This document shows, in pieces, positions 38,472-46,398 of a stretch of DNA of 49,689 nucleotides. The position numbers were made by a program, and so were the translations under genes. Origin of the DNA: Desulfobacteraceae bacterium (GTDB lineage Bacteria > Desulfobacterota > Desulfobacteria > Desulfobacterales > Desulfobacteraceae); NCBI GenBank assembly GCA_024226935.1, contig JAAELK010000213.1:1-49689 (forward strand). The letters run 5' to 3'. The notes under the pieces are model-generated. The model made no database searches. It was given only the letters and a program-made list of their open reading frames with translations, and was not told the origin of the DNA. Numbering within the stretch: position 1 is the first letter of the stretch; the number at the start of each line of letters is the position of its first letter.

Positions 38472-40191
38472 AAAACTGATAAATTTTATTTTTCTTTTAG
38501 ATGAGAGACCCATCAATCGCTACAAATCCCTGAATCGAAACATTGTCATCATCATGCTTTTGATTACCATTATCCCCTTAACCTGTATGGTCATCATCAA
38601 TAACTTTCAGTTTAAGACCCACCTGAGAGATCAAATCATGGATCCTCTCTATTCCATGGCGGAAAAAAGCCGGCATACATTTGAGCTTTTCATGGATCAA
38701 CAGCTCTCCATCATACGGTTTATCTCAAACACCTATAGTTTGGCAAACCTGGGCAACGAACTAACAATTCAAAAAATACTGACCTCATTAAAAAAAGAGC
38801 ACTACGGCTTTGTAGATATAGGACTGATTGACCCCAAGGGAGACCTGGTCAGTTATGCCGGTCCCTATTCCCTGCTGGGCAAAAACTATTCACAACAAAC
38901 TGCTTTCCAAGAAACACGAGTCAAAGGACAATATATCAGCAATGTATTTCTTGGGCACAGAAAATACCCGCACATTGTCATCGCAGTTGAGATAGTCAAA
39001 AATGACGGGCAAAGCTGGGTGTTAAGAGCAACCGTTGATACAAGCTTTTTTGACAAACTTATTTCCGGCATGGGGCTTGAACGAAACAGCGATGTATTTC
39101 TTGTAAACAGTAAAGGAATTTTTCAGACCAACTCTCTTTATTACGGCGACACCCTTGAAAAGTGCCCACTGGAACTGCCCGGTAAAAGCTTTAAATCCCA
39201 GGGTATCGAAACAAAAGACAACAAAAACCAGGACATTATAATAGTCAGCGCAGGTTTTGCCATTGCAGACTATATCCTGGTGATCATCCAACCCCAGTCT
39301 GTGGCCCTCAAATCATGGCATGCCCTGAAAACTAAAATGGGTATCATTTTTTTTATCAGCCTGGCTATTATACTCTTTACCATTATCAAAATGACGGGAA
39401 TACTGATAAAAAGGATTAAGACCTCCGATGAACACCGGGAGAATGTCCTGACCGAACTTCAACATGCACAAAAATTATCCTCCATCGGAAGATTGGCAGC
39501 CGGAATAGCCCATGAAATTAACAACCCCCTTGCCATTATCAATGAAAAAGCAGGGTTGATGATGGATCTTATTGATCTTTCAAAAGATTTTGATCAAAAA
39601 TCAAAATTTCACGAACTCACCCTATCAATCACAACATCGGTTGACAGGTGCAGAAAAATCACCCACAGACTCCTTGGGTTTTCAAAACGGATCGATTTTA
39701 AAATCGAACCCATCCAAATTAATACCATTATCCATGAAGTAATTGAATTTTTAGAAAAAGATATTTTCTACCGGAGACTTGAAATAAATTTAAATCTTTC
39801 TGATACACTAAAACCAATTTTTTCGGATCACGGTCAGATTCAACAGGTATTGCTCAATCTTTTAACCAACGCCTTTGCGGCAGTTCAAGATGGATTGGGA
39901 CGGGTTGAAATAAAAACAACAAATCATGAAAACAAAGGAATAAGCATTAAAATTACAGATAACGGATGCGGTATTCCAAAGAAAATTATTGAAAACATCT
40001 TTGACCCGTTTTTCACAACCAAGAAAGAAAAAGGCACCGGTCTCGGCCTGTCAATAAGCTACGGGATCATAACAAAATTGGGTGGAGAAATCTTTGTTGA
40101 TAGTAAACTTGGGGAAGGTTCTATTTTTACAATCATCCTTCCTGAAAAACCAAATGAAATGGAAATAAAAAATGGAAATCCAGAAAATTAA
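38464..40191 (+). CDS. Cache-type membrane sensor histidine kinase
   Basis: A 575-residue sensor kinase starting at TTG (38464) inside the end of the NifX-like gene. First membrane helix about 27-46. The periplasmic region about 50-290 has a PDC/Cache pattern ([20 protein letters not shown] and [15 protein letters not shown]), a fold that binds small ligands such as organic acids. Second helix about 293-316, then a DHp with His350 in [11 protein letters not shown]. The HATPase domain is intact ([10 protein letters not shown], then [20 protein letters not shown] and GTGLGLSIS). The following receiver gene overlaps its end by 20 bases. Confidence 0.94.
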   Translation: MFKKLINFIFLLDERPINRYKSLNRNIVIIMLLITIIPLTCMVIINNFQFKTHLRDQIMDPLYSMAEKSRHTFELFMDQQLSIIRFISNTYSLANLGNELTIQKILTSLKKEHYGFVDIGLIDPKGDLVSYAGPYSLLGKNYSQQTAFQETRVKGQYISNVFLGHRKYPHIVIAVEIVKNDGQSWVLRATVDTSFFDKLISGMGLERNSDVFLVNSKGIFQTNSLYYGDTLEKCPLELPGKSFKSQGIETKDNKNQDIIIVSAGFAIADYILVIIQPQSVALKSWHALKTKMGIIFFISLAIILFTIIKMTGILIKRIKTSDEHRENVLTELQHAQKLSSIGRLAAGIAHEINNPLAIINEKAGLMMDLIDLSKDFDQKSKFHELTLSITTSVDRCRKITHRLLGFSKRIDFKIEPIQINTIIHEVIEFLEKDIFYRRLEINLNLSDTLKPIFSDHGQIQQVLLNLLTNAFAAVQDGLGRVEIKTTNHENKGISIKITDNGCGIPKKIIENIFDPFFTTKKEKGTGLGLSISYGIITKLGGEIFVDSKLGEGSIFTIILPEKPNEMEIKNGNPEN

Positions 40192-40564
40192 AATCCTCCT
40201 GATCGATGATGAAGAAGAATTTGTTACGACCCTTGCCGAACGCTTAGAATTAAGGGGATACCTTTGTCAGACCGCAGGAGACGGTGAATCAGGCATTAGT
40301 AAAATCAGCCACCAGACCTTTGACATAGCGATTCTTGATCTTATGATGCCGGGACTGAACGGCTTGAATACCCTACGACAAATAAAAATGATCGATAAAG
40401 AGTTGCCTGTTATACTGCTGACAGGACACGGTTCCACCAAAGACGGTATGGAAGGTATGCGCATCGGGGCCTTTGATTTTCTCATGAAGCCCCTGGACAT
40501 CTCTACACTGATTGATAAAATCAAATCGGCAGTGGATTCAAAATCAACCCAGGAGGAACCATGA
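40172..40564 (+). CDS. single-domain response regulator receiver
   Basis: A CheY-like receiver of 130 residues with the acidic pair in LLIDDEEEF, phosphoacceptor in AILDLMMPGLNG, Thr in LLTGHGS and Lys in FLMKPLD. No output domain. It overlaps the upstream kinase gene and the downstream kinase-like gene (ATGA), so the three are translationally coupled. Its sequence (DDEEEFVTTLAERLELRGY) is closely similar to the receivers at 42293-42678 and 42726-43154, suggesting local duplication. Confidence 0.93.
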   Translation: MEIQKIKILLIDDEEEFVTTLAERLELRGYLCQTAGDGESGISKISHQTFDIAILDLMMPGLNGLNTLRQIKMIDKELPVILLTGHGSTKDGMEGMRIGAFDFLMKPLDISTLIDKIKSAVDSKSTQEEP

Positions 40565-41226
40565 AAACCCGCGATGATGCTACGGCTTTTTTTGGCCAGG
40601 TAACGGCAAGTACCACCCATGAAATCCAGAATGTACTTGCCATCATCAAAGAAAACGCCGGGCTTATGGAAGATATTCTCCTGATGAACCCCGATAATTT
40701 GCCAACTCTTCTGGAGAACCTTAAACGATGCATCGGCAAAACAAAAGAACAAGCTTACAGAGGAGTTGATCTCACTTCAGGACTCAATGCATTTGCCCAC
40801 ACAACAGATACTTTTTTGGCCCCCGTCAATGTATACGAAATCATCAAAAACCTGATATTTCTTACCAAAAGATTTTTTTTGCAAAAAGGGATAAAGCTGG
40901 CACTGACAGACTGTAACTGCCCCCCTTCCATCATGACAGATCCGGTTCTTTTCCAGAAAATTTTATGGATGTGCCTTAAATGCCTTACAGAAACCATGGA
41001 TCTTAACACAAATATAATTATAACTATTTTAACCCCGGATACAGGAAATAAGATTGAATTTCGTCCCGATGATCCAACTCTTGACAATGGGTCTTTCAAC
41101 CAAAGATTATCAAGGTCGGCCAAGTGGGATGACTTAGAAAGGACCTGCAAGCAAATAAACCTGACACCAAGACTCATAACCCAGACATTGCCGGGTATCA
41201 GCATTGGGTTGGATCAAAAGTCCTGA
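40561..41226 (+). CDS. degenerate histidine-kinase-like protein lacking ATP-binding boxes
   Basis: A 221-residue cytoplasmic protein. The N-terminal 60 residues match a DHp helix with His20 in THEIQNVLAIIKENAGL, clearly related to the DHp of the kinase two genes upstream ([16 protein letters not shown]). The rest resembles a HATPase domain in outline, but the N-box asparagine is gone (ILWMCLKCLTETMD), no DxGxG box is present and the second Gly box is absent. It cannot be expected to autophosphorylate. It may be a phosphatase, a phosphotransfer partner or a decoy. Strong ribosome site AGGAGG. Its last codons overlap the first enhancer-like repeat at 41209. Confidence 0.8.
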   Translation: MKTRDDATAFFGQVTASTTHEIQNVLAIIKENAGLMEDILLMNPDNLPTLLENLKRCIGKTKEQAYRGVDLTSGLNAFAHTTDTFLAPVNVYEIIKNLIFLTKRFFLQKGIKLALTDCNCPPSIMTDPVLFQKILWMCLKCLTETMDLNTNIIITILTPDTGNKIEFRPDDPTLDNGSFNQRLSRSAKWDDLERTCKQINLTPRLITQTLPGISIGLDQKS

Positions 41227-41291
41227 CAGCATTGAGTTGGGCCAAAAGCCCTGACACCATTTCGTTTCAATTTGGCCCAAAAACCTTCACA
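41209..41291 (+). promoter_or_regulatory. enhancer-like direct repeats TTGGnCCAAAAG
   Basis: TTGGATCAAAAGTCCTGACA (41209-41228), TTGGGCCAAAAGCCCTGACA (41237-41256) and a weaker copy at 41272-41291 form three direct repeats at 28- and 35-base spacing, 85 to 165 bases upstream of a sigma-54 promoter. The cores contain local dyads such as GGGC..GCCC. They probably bind an enhancer-binding protein. The PAS-type activator at 36527 is the nearest candidate. Confidence 0.6.
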
Positions 41292-41373
41292 TCATCCGTA
41301 TCATTATGTACTATTTTGTTTCATTTTTTTTCATCCATTTCACAACCTATTAACTTAATAGGATTTTAGCAAT

Positions 41374-41389
41374 TGGCATATTCCTTGCT
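41374..41389 (+). promoter_or_regulatory. sigma-54 (-24/-12) promoter of the CK-REC/DASS operon
   Basis: TGGCATATTCCTTGCT has GG (41375-41376) and GC (41387-41388) exactly 10 bases apart, with TGGCA and TTGCT boxes near consensus. Initiation would be near 41400, about 65 bases before the preferred start codon. Confidence 0.8.
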
Positions 41390-41463
41390 GTAAGTAATAT
41401 ATACTGCTAATATATTGGTTCAAGGGCAGAATGAAGTTAACCATAAAAAATATGGAGGCTGTT

Positions 41464-42678
41464 GTGTCAATTTTAACCATAACAAATGGATTATACACAA
41501 ATTCAGAAGAGATCATCCAGATCCTTGGTAAAAAATTCAATTATCGCATCCTGACAGATGCTGATCTTATCGAAAAAACCCATCACGACCATGATATCAG
41601 ACTGGCAACACTCCAAAAAGTATTAGATAGCAGACCAATTGCCTTTAATGACTTCACCCATGAAAAAGAAAGATGCATATCTGCCCTTAAAAAAACTCTC
41701 TCGGACTTTGTTAGTGAGGGCAATTGTATTTTCCATGGGGCCCTGGGCCATCTGATACCCAAAACCATCACCCATGTCATGCGAGTACTGGTTATTGCAG
41801 AAAAAAATCAACGAATTAAAAATGCAGAGGACAAAAAAGGATTATCAAAAAAAGAAGCCCTCAAAAAAATTGAACTTTCTGATAAACACGCATTTTTATG
41901 GACTGCATCCCTGTTTAATGAAAAAGCATGGAACAAATCGCTTTATGATATTGTCATCCCTTCGGACAAAATTGACACAAAAGAAGCGGTTGAACTTATT
42001 TCAAAATATCTTAATAAACTTCTTTTTACCCATAAAGATCTTATAAAACAGGAAGCTTTGGACTTCAAATTAATTGCTGATATTGAATTGGCCCTGGACA
42101 ATATAGGACAAGGACTTTTGGTGGAATCCCACAAAGGGGATGTTGTGGTAACCATCGATAAAAAAGTGATGCTGCTCACAAAATTCCAGCAAAAAATCAT
42201 TCAGACCACAAAAACCATCCCGGGTGTTAACTCAGTGGAAACAAAAATCGGACAAAATTACTACAAGGGCAATATAATCCATAACTATGAATTTGAAACC
42301 CCCCTAAGAATTCTTCTGGTGGACGATGAAAAAGAATTTGTCCAGACATTATCAGAGCGCCTCAAAATGCGGCAATTCACAAATGAAATAGTCTATAACG
42401 GCCAGGCGGCCTTGAATTTCACCGATGAAGAAGATCCTGAAGTCATCCTCCTAGACTTGAAAATGCCCGGAATTGACGGCTTTGAAGTATTAAAAACAAT
42501 CAAAAAAACAAAGCCCCATATTGAAGTCATCATTCTCACCGGTCACGGTTCCAAAGCAGATAAAGCAACCTGTATGGACCTGGGTGCATTTGCTTATCTC
42601 CAGAAACCTGCTGATATTGATTTAATTACCCAGACCATGAAAAAGGCCTATGAAAAAATAGAAGCTCAAAAAGAATAA
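41464..42678 (+). CDS. cytidylate kinase-like / BON-like / receiver fusion protein
   Basis: A 404-residue fusion. Residues 1-195 are cytidylate-kinase-like: VSILTITNGLYTNSEEIIQI (no Walker A left), FHGALGHLIP, a VMRVLVIAE strand and the conserved KSLYDIVIPSDKIDTKEAVE. Residues about 205-265 resemble the BON-like tail of its paralogues (GDVVVTIDKK and IPGVNSVETKIG). Residues 282-402 are a full receiver domain with LLVDDEKEF, phosphoacceptor Asp331 in LLDLKMPGIDG, LTGHGS and LQKPAD. The GTG at 41464 with GGAGG five bases upstream is preferred over the ATG at 41431, because it matches the N-termini of the paralogues. First gene of the sigma-54 DASS operon. Confidence 0.85.
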   Translation: MSILTITNGLYTNSEEIIQILGKKFNYRILTDADLIEKTHHDHDIRLATLQKVLDSRPIAFNDFTHEKERCISALKKTLSDFVSEGNCIFHGALGHLIPKTITHVMRVLVIAEKNQRIKNAEDKKGLSKKEALKKIELSDKHAFLWTASLFNEKAWNKSLYDIVIPSDKIDTKEAVELISKYLNKLLFTHKDLIKQEALDFKLIADIELALDNIGQGLLVESHKGDVVVTIDKKVMLLTKFQQKIIQTTKTIPGVNSVETKIGQNYYKGNIIHNYEFETPLRILLVDDEKEFVQTLSERLKMRQFTNEIVYNGQAALNFTDEEDPEVILLDLKMPGIDGFEVLKTIKKTKPHIEVIILTGHGSKADKATCMDLGAFAYLQKPADIDLITQTMKKAYEKIEAQKE

Positions 42679-42725
42679 TAGTACATTATCTACCCGTTTT
42701 TTATATCATAATAAAAGGGATAAAA

Positions 42726-43154
42726 ATGAAAATAAAGGTATTGATAGCGGATGATGAAAAAGAATTCATCGAAACTTTGGCCCAACGACTTGAGATAAGA
42801 GATTTTGCTGTCACCACAGTAGGGTCTGGATCTGCGGCCATTGAAATAGTTGAAAAAATTAATTTTGATGTCATAATCCTTGACGTTCAGATGCCTGAAA
42901 TAAACGGTATTGATGCATTAAAAAAGATAAAAAAGATAACCCCCCTGACTCCGGTGATCATGCTGACAGGGGAAGCAACCGTAGAAAATGCCATCCAGGG
43001 GATGAAACTGGGAGCATTTGATTTTCTGATTAAACCCACCCAGACAACTCTCCTTGCTGAAAAAATCAAACAAGCACATGCCCATAAGCATGAACATGAA
43101 GAACGTATTCGTCAGGCTGAAATAGAAAATATCTTACGGACCCGAGGCTGGTAG
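42726..43154 (+). CDS. single-domain response regulator receiver
   Basis: A 142-residue CheY-like receiver: LIADDEKEF, phosphoacceptor in VIILDVQMPEING, Thr in MLTGEA and Lys in FLIKPTQ, with a short His/Lys/Glu-rich tail (AHAHKHEHEERI) that may be coiled or bind metal. No output domain. It lies between the CK-REC fusion and the DASS transporter gene with short gaps on both sides, probably co-transcribed. AAAAGGG precedes the ATG. Confidence 0.92.
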   Translation: MKIKVLIADDEKEFIETLAQRLEIRDFAVTTVGSGSAAIEIVEKINFDVIILDVQMPEINGIDALKKIKKITPLTPVIMLTGEATVENAIQGMKLGAFDFLIKPTQTTLLAEKIKQAHAHKHEHEERIRQAEIENILRTRGW

Positions 43155-43167
43155 GAGCAAAAATAAC

Positions 43168-44640
43168 ATGCCAACACAAACCATCTTTTTATATAAAACC
43201 CATATTGACTGGAAGCGGATACTTTTTCTTTTAACCGGGGTTGCCCTGTTTGTGATAGTAAATTTTTCCCCACCCTGGCCCGATGCCATCGATCCCACCG
43301 GAAAGCATTTTATCTTAAGTAAAGAGGCAAAAGGAGCCCTGGCTGTTTTTCTCCTGGGAGGAACCTGGTGGGTATTTGAAGTGGTGCCCATTGGAATCAC
43401 AAGCCTGACCATCGGTGTATTACAGGTTTTATTCATGGTCCGAACGGCAGATGCTGCATTCAAAGACTTTATGACACCATCGGTACTGTTTATTTTTGCC
43501 TCTCTTGTCATAGGGATTGTCTTTACCAAAACGGGACTAACCAGACGACTGGCCTATAAAATGCTCATGATTGTCGGAGAGAAAACCAGTATGATTTATC
43601 TGGGATGTTTTGTGGTAACGGCCGCATTGACCCATATAATGGCCCATACCGCCGTGGCAGCCACCATGTATCCCCTTCTGGTGACCATCTATGGAATGTA
43701 TACAGATGATGATAAACCCACCAATTTTGGAAAGGGCCTGTTCATGGGAATGGCTTTTGTGGCCGGAGCCGGCAGTATTATCACCCTTCTGGGCGCCGCC
43801 AGAGGAGCCGTGGCCCTCGGCTTTTATAAAGATATAATAGGAAAGGACGTTTCATTCTTTGAACTAAGTTACTACATGTTCCCCATTGGCTGGATCATGG
43901 TCTTTATATTATGGGGATTTTTCATGTTTTTTTTCAAACCTGAAAAAAACAATATCCCGGGACTCAGGAGAAAGGCTGCATCATTGAGCAAAGCCATGGG
44001 TAAAATCACAAAAAATGAAATCCTTGCCGCCACCATCATTTTCACCTGTATTCTTACAATGTCCCTTCGATCCTTTGTCCCCTTGCTAAATACCCTGGAC
44101 AAAAATGCCATCATCCTTCTATCAACCATCCTGTTTTTTATCCTTCGCATCCTTGACATCAGGGATCTGGAATCCATTCCATGGAATATCATGCTGCTTT
44201 TCGGCGGGGCCATGAGCATCGGGTTCTGCCTTTGGCAAACCGGGGCTGCTGAATGGCTTGCCATCAAATGGCTCACCCTTTTCCACCAGTCCCACTGGTT
44301 TGTTTTTGTTATGAGCATCTCCTTTTTTGTCATGATAATGACCAATTTTATCATGAATGTTGCCGCCATCGCTATTTCCCTTCCAGTAGCCCTTGTCATC
44401 GCACCCTATCTCGGGGTGGCACCGGAGGTCATTCTTTTTTCAGCCCTTGTCACTGCCGGCATGCCCTTTCTACTGCTTGTCGGTGCTGCCCCCAATGCCA
44501 TCGCCTATGATTCAGGTCAATTTACAACAGGTGAATTTTTTAAATTTGGCATTCCGGCCAGTGGAATATTGATGATAATCGTTGCCATTGCAATAAAGGT
44601 CATATGGCCGCTGATGGGAATGCCCATATTAATAAATTAA
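43168..44640 (+). CDS. DASS/SLC13-family sodium:anion symporter
   Basis: Polytopic transporter of 490 residues with about eleven hydrophobic segments. WWVFEVVPIGITSL matches the family entry helix, followed by ALTHIMAHTAVAATMYPLL and the second inverted repeat with LFGGAMSIGFCLWQTGAAEW and MTNFIMNVAAIAISLPVAL. DASS carriers move dicarboxylates or sulfate with sodium. Some anion-binding Ser-Asn-Thr motifs appear altered (HTAVA in place of the usual SNTA-type loop), so the substrate may be unusual. AGGAG precedes the start. It is the second SLC13-type protein in the window and, like the first, sits with CK-like and receiver genes. Confidence 0.9.
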   Translation: MPTQTIFLYKTHIDWKRILFLLTGVALFVIVNFSPPWPDAIDPTGKHFILSKEAKGALAVFLLGGTWWVFEVVPIGITSLTIGVLQVLFMVRTADAAFKDFMTPSVLFIFASLVIGIVFTKTGLTRRLAYKMLMIVGEKTSMIYLGCFVVTAALTHIMAHTAVAATMYPLLVTIYGMYTDDDKPTNFGKGLFMGMAFVAGAGSIITLLGAARGAVALGFYKDIIGKDVSFFELSYYMFPIGWIMVFILWGFFMFFFKPEKNNIPGLRRKAASLSKAMGKITKNEILAATIIFTCILTMSLRSFVPLLNTLDKNAIILLSTILFFILRILDIRDLESIPWNIMLLFGGAMSIGFCLWQTGAAEWLAIKWLTLFHQSHWFVFVMSISFFVMIMTNFIMNVAAIAISLPVALVIAPYLGVAPEVILFSALVTAGMPFLLLVGAAPNAIAYDSGQFTTGEFFKFGIPASGILMIIVAIAIKVIWPLMGMPILIN

Positions 44641-44660
44641 AAATCATAAGGAATAGTACA

Positions 44661-45224
44661 ATGAAAGTAAAACTTGTTAAGGAATTGATGATTCCATTAT
44701 CAGAATATGCCACGGTCCACGAAGACGACACCCTGAAAATTGCTATCAAAACCCTTCAGGATTCCCAGAAACTCAATATTTCTACCCACTATATGCACAG
44801 AGCCGTTCTTGTATATGACAAAGACAAGAATATTGTAGGAAAGATGAGTCCTTTGGATATTTTAAAATCCCTTGAACCCAAATACCATCAAGTAGGGCAC
44901 CCGGACCAGATGAGAAAGATGCGCCTGTCCAGGTTTGGGCTGAGCAATGAATTCATGTCTTCTATTTTTGAACAATATTGCCTCTGGGATGAAAGCTGCG
45001 AAGAGCTTATAAAAACCGCCTCAAAACTCAAAGTTAAAGAGGTCATGTACTCTCTGGATGAAGGAGAATATGTAAATGAAACCGCCAGCATTGCAGAAGC
45101 CATTCATCAACTGATTGTCGGCCACCATCAATCCCTGCTCGTATCAAGGAACGATAAAGTAATAGGTATCTTAAGGCTGTCGGACCTATTTAAATTGGTC
45201 TGTGACATCATGACAGATCAATAA
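44661..45224 (+). CDS. CBS domain pair protein
   Basis: A 187-residue cytoplasmic protein with two CBS motifs: one near residues 5-70 (VKELMIPLSEYATVHEDDTL and RAVLVYDKDKNIVGKMSPLD) and one near 120-187 (VKEVMYSLDEGEYVNETASI and SLLVSRNDKVIGILRLSDLF). CBS pairs sense adenine nucleotides and often gate the transporter next to them. The ATG at 44661 has AAGGA upstream. An earlier in-frame start would overlap the transporter gene and lacks a ribosome site. Last gene of the DASS operon, so it is likely the transporter's regulator. Confidence 0.88.
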   Translation: MKVKLVKELMIPLSEYATVHEDDTLKIAIKTLQDSQKLNISTHYMHRAVLVYDKDKNIVGKMSPLDILKSLEPKYHQVGHPDQMRKMRLSRFGLSNEFMSSIFEQYCLWDESCEELIKTASKLKVKEVMYSLDEGEYVNETASIAEAIHQLIVGHHQSLLVSRNDKVIGILRLSDLFKLVCDIMTDQ

Positions 45225-45232
45225 GCTCCTCT

Positions 45233-45264
45233 AAAGGCGGACCGTTTTATACCGGCTCCGCCTT
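45233..45264. terminator. hairpin after the DASS-CBS operon
   Basis: AAGGCGGA and TCCGCCTT form an 8-bp outer stem with inner CCG/CGG pairing. It begins nine bases after the CBS gene stop. No T-run follows, so it may be a stability hairpin or rho-assisted terminator. The rest of the gap (45265-45554) holds a TTGACA at 45419 but no firm promoter or gene. Confidence 0.55.
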
Positions 45265-45554
45265 CCACCCCGTCTCATATTGCAAATACTTACCATGAAC
45301 AACCCCATACCATCCAGACCATTTTAATTTTCCATAACCGGATGGGAAGGGCTAATAGCCCATGTTCCCCCTCAAACCTGCAAGATATATCCAAGGTTCC
45401 CACCGGCAGATTTTCCCCTTGACAAAGTATATTTTTTTTACCAAGATACCAGAGAAACAATAAATTTTTAATTTCTGTAAAGATTTGTTTAGCATAACAG
45501 CTTGGTATTATCGATTAAATCGAATTTCATCGTAATTTTTCAAAGGGAAAAAAC

Positions 45555-46115
45555 ATGAAAAAAACTATTATCTATGCCATTGCTTTAATTACGGCCTTCA
45601 CAATTTTCGGATGTGTATCTTCAAAGCTATCCCCTGAAACACAGGCCATAGTAAATAATAAAGGCATCGTGTACACACAGATTTGCATGTGGACCGAAAA
45701 CAGCCATATTATAGCAACAAATTATGCCACAGGAGAACTGATAGCCATAAATTCACCCGTGACAATTGAAGATATAACTTCCAAAACGATTACATTTAAC
45801 TGGGAGGGCGAATCGATTGTACTGAAAAATGTTAAAAAATATACAAAACTTAATATTGACGGACTTTTTAGGAGAACTTTTAAAAATACAAAAGTAGACT
45901 TAAGTCGGTTTAACAAAAATATTACTAATAATATAAAAAAGGGAATTGTTAAAACGGAGATGAGCAAAGACGAAGTAATACTTGCCAGAGGATATCCACC
46001 GGCGCACCGTACGGCATCACTTGAAAAAAACAACTGGAGATACTGGAGCAATAGATTCCATCAAAGCATATATACATTTAAAAATGATTTACTTACTAAA
46101 ATAAAACAATTTTAG
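45555..46115 (+). CDS. lipoprotein with BamE/SmpA-like C-terminal region
   Basis: A 186-residue protein with a lipoprotein signal (KKTIIYAIALITAFTIF, then GC, Cys about 20). The C-terminal 60 residues contain VKTEMSKDEVILARGYPP followed by WRYWSNRFHQSIYTFKND, resembling the BamE/SmpA fold in which a small lipoprotein helps outer membrane protein assembly. The middle part is not recognised. It is flanked by long gaps and probably transcribed alone. AAAGGG lies before the ATG. A general periplasmic lipoprotein role is safest. Confidence 0.7.
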   Translation: MKKTIIYAIALITAFTIFGCVSSKLSPETQAIVNNKGIVYTQICMWTENSHIIATNYATGELIAINSPVTIEDITSKTITFNWEGESIVLKNVKKYTKLNIDGLFRRTFKNTKVDLSRFNKNITNNIKKGIVKTEMSKDEVILARGYPPAHRTASLEKNNWRYWSNRFHQSIYTFKNDLLTKIKQF

Positions 46116-46318
46116 ATATTACAACTTGTAATTCATCTTGGACACAATATATTTACGAGCAATCAAACATCCCGATTTTTGCGTGGGCTAATCCAAAGGG
46201 CATGCTATTATTCCTATCATTTTCTCTGCTTTCAAGTTGTTTTCCATATGATTAAAATAAGTTTCCCCCGGGCTTTTCCAAAAATTACCAAAAACAGTTT
46301 ATGGACCGGATAAACCAA

Positions 46319-46362
46319 TTTTACCTTAAACATTTGACAACCCCGGAACAAACAAGGTAAAA
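46319..46362 (+). promoter_or_regulatory. inverted repeat and possible promoter upstream of trkA
   Basis: TTTTACCTT (46319-46327) and AAGGTAAAA (46354-46362) are perfect 9-bp inverted arms around 26 bases. Between them lies TTGACA (46334-46339), with GTAAAA 17 bases later inside the right arm as a poor -10. The dyad could be an operator over the trkA promoter. The preceding stretch (46116-46318) shows no gene. Confidence 0.4.
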
Positions 46363-46398
46363 CCATCAAAAATAGAAATCACCACCGGGAGATACACC

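Noticed and set aside
43872-44399. Minus-strand 175-codon frame within the DASS transporter gene
   Set aside because: Antisense shadow of a conserved membrane protein. Met-rich sequence arises from complementing hydrophobic codons.
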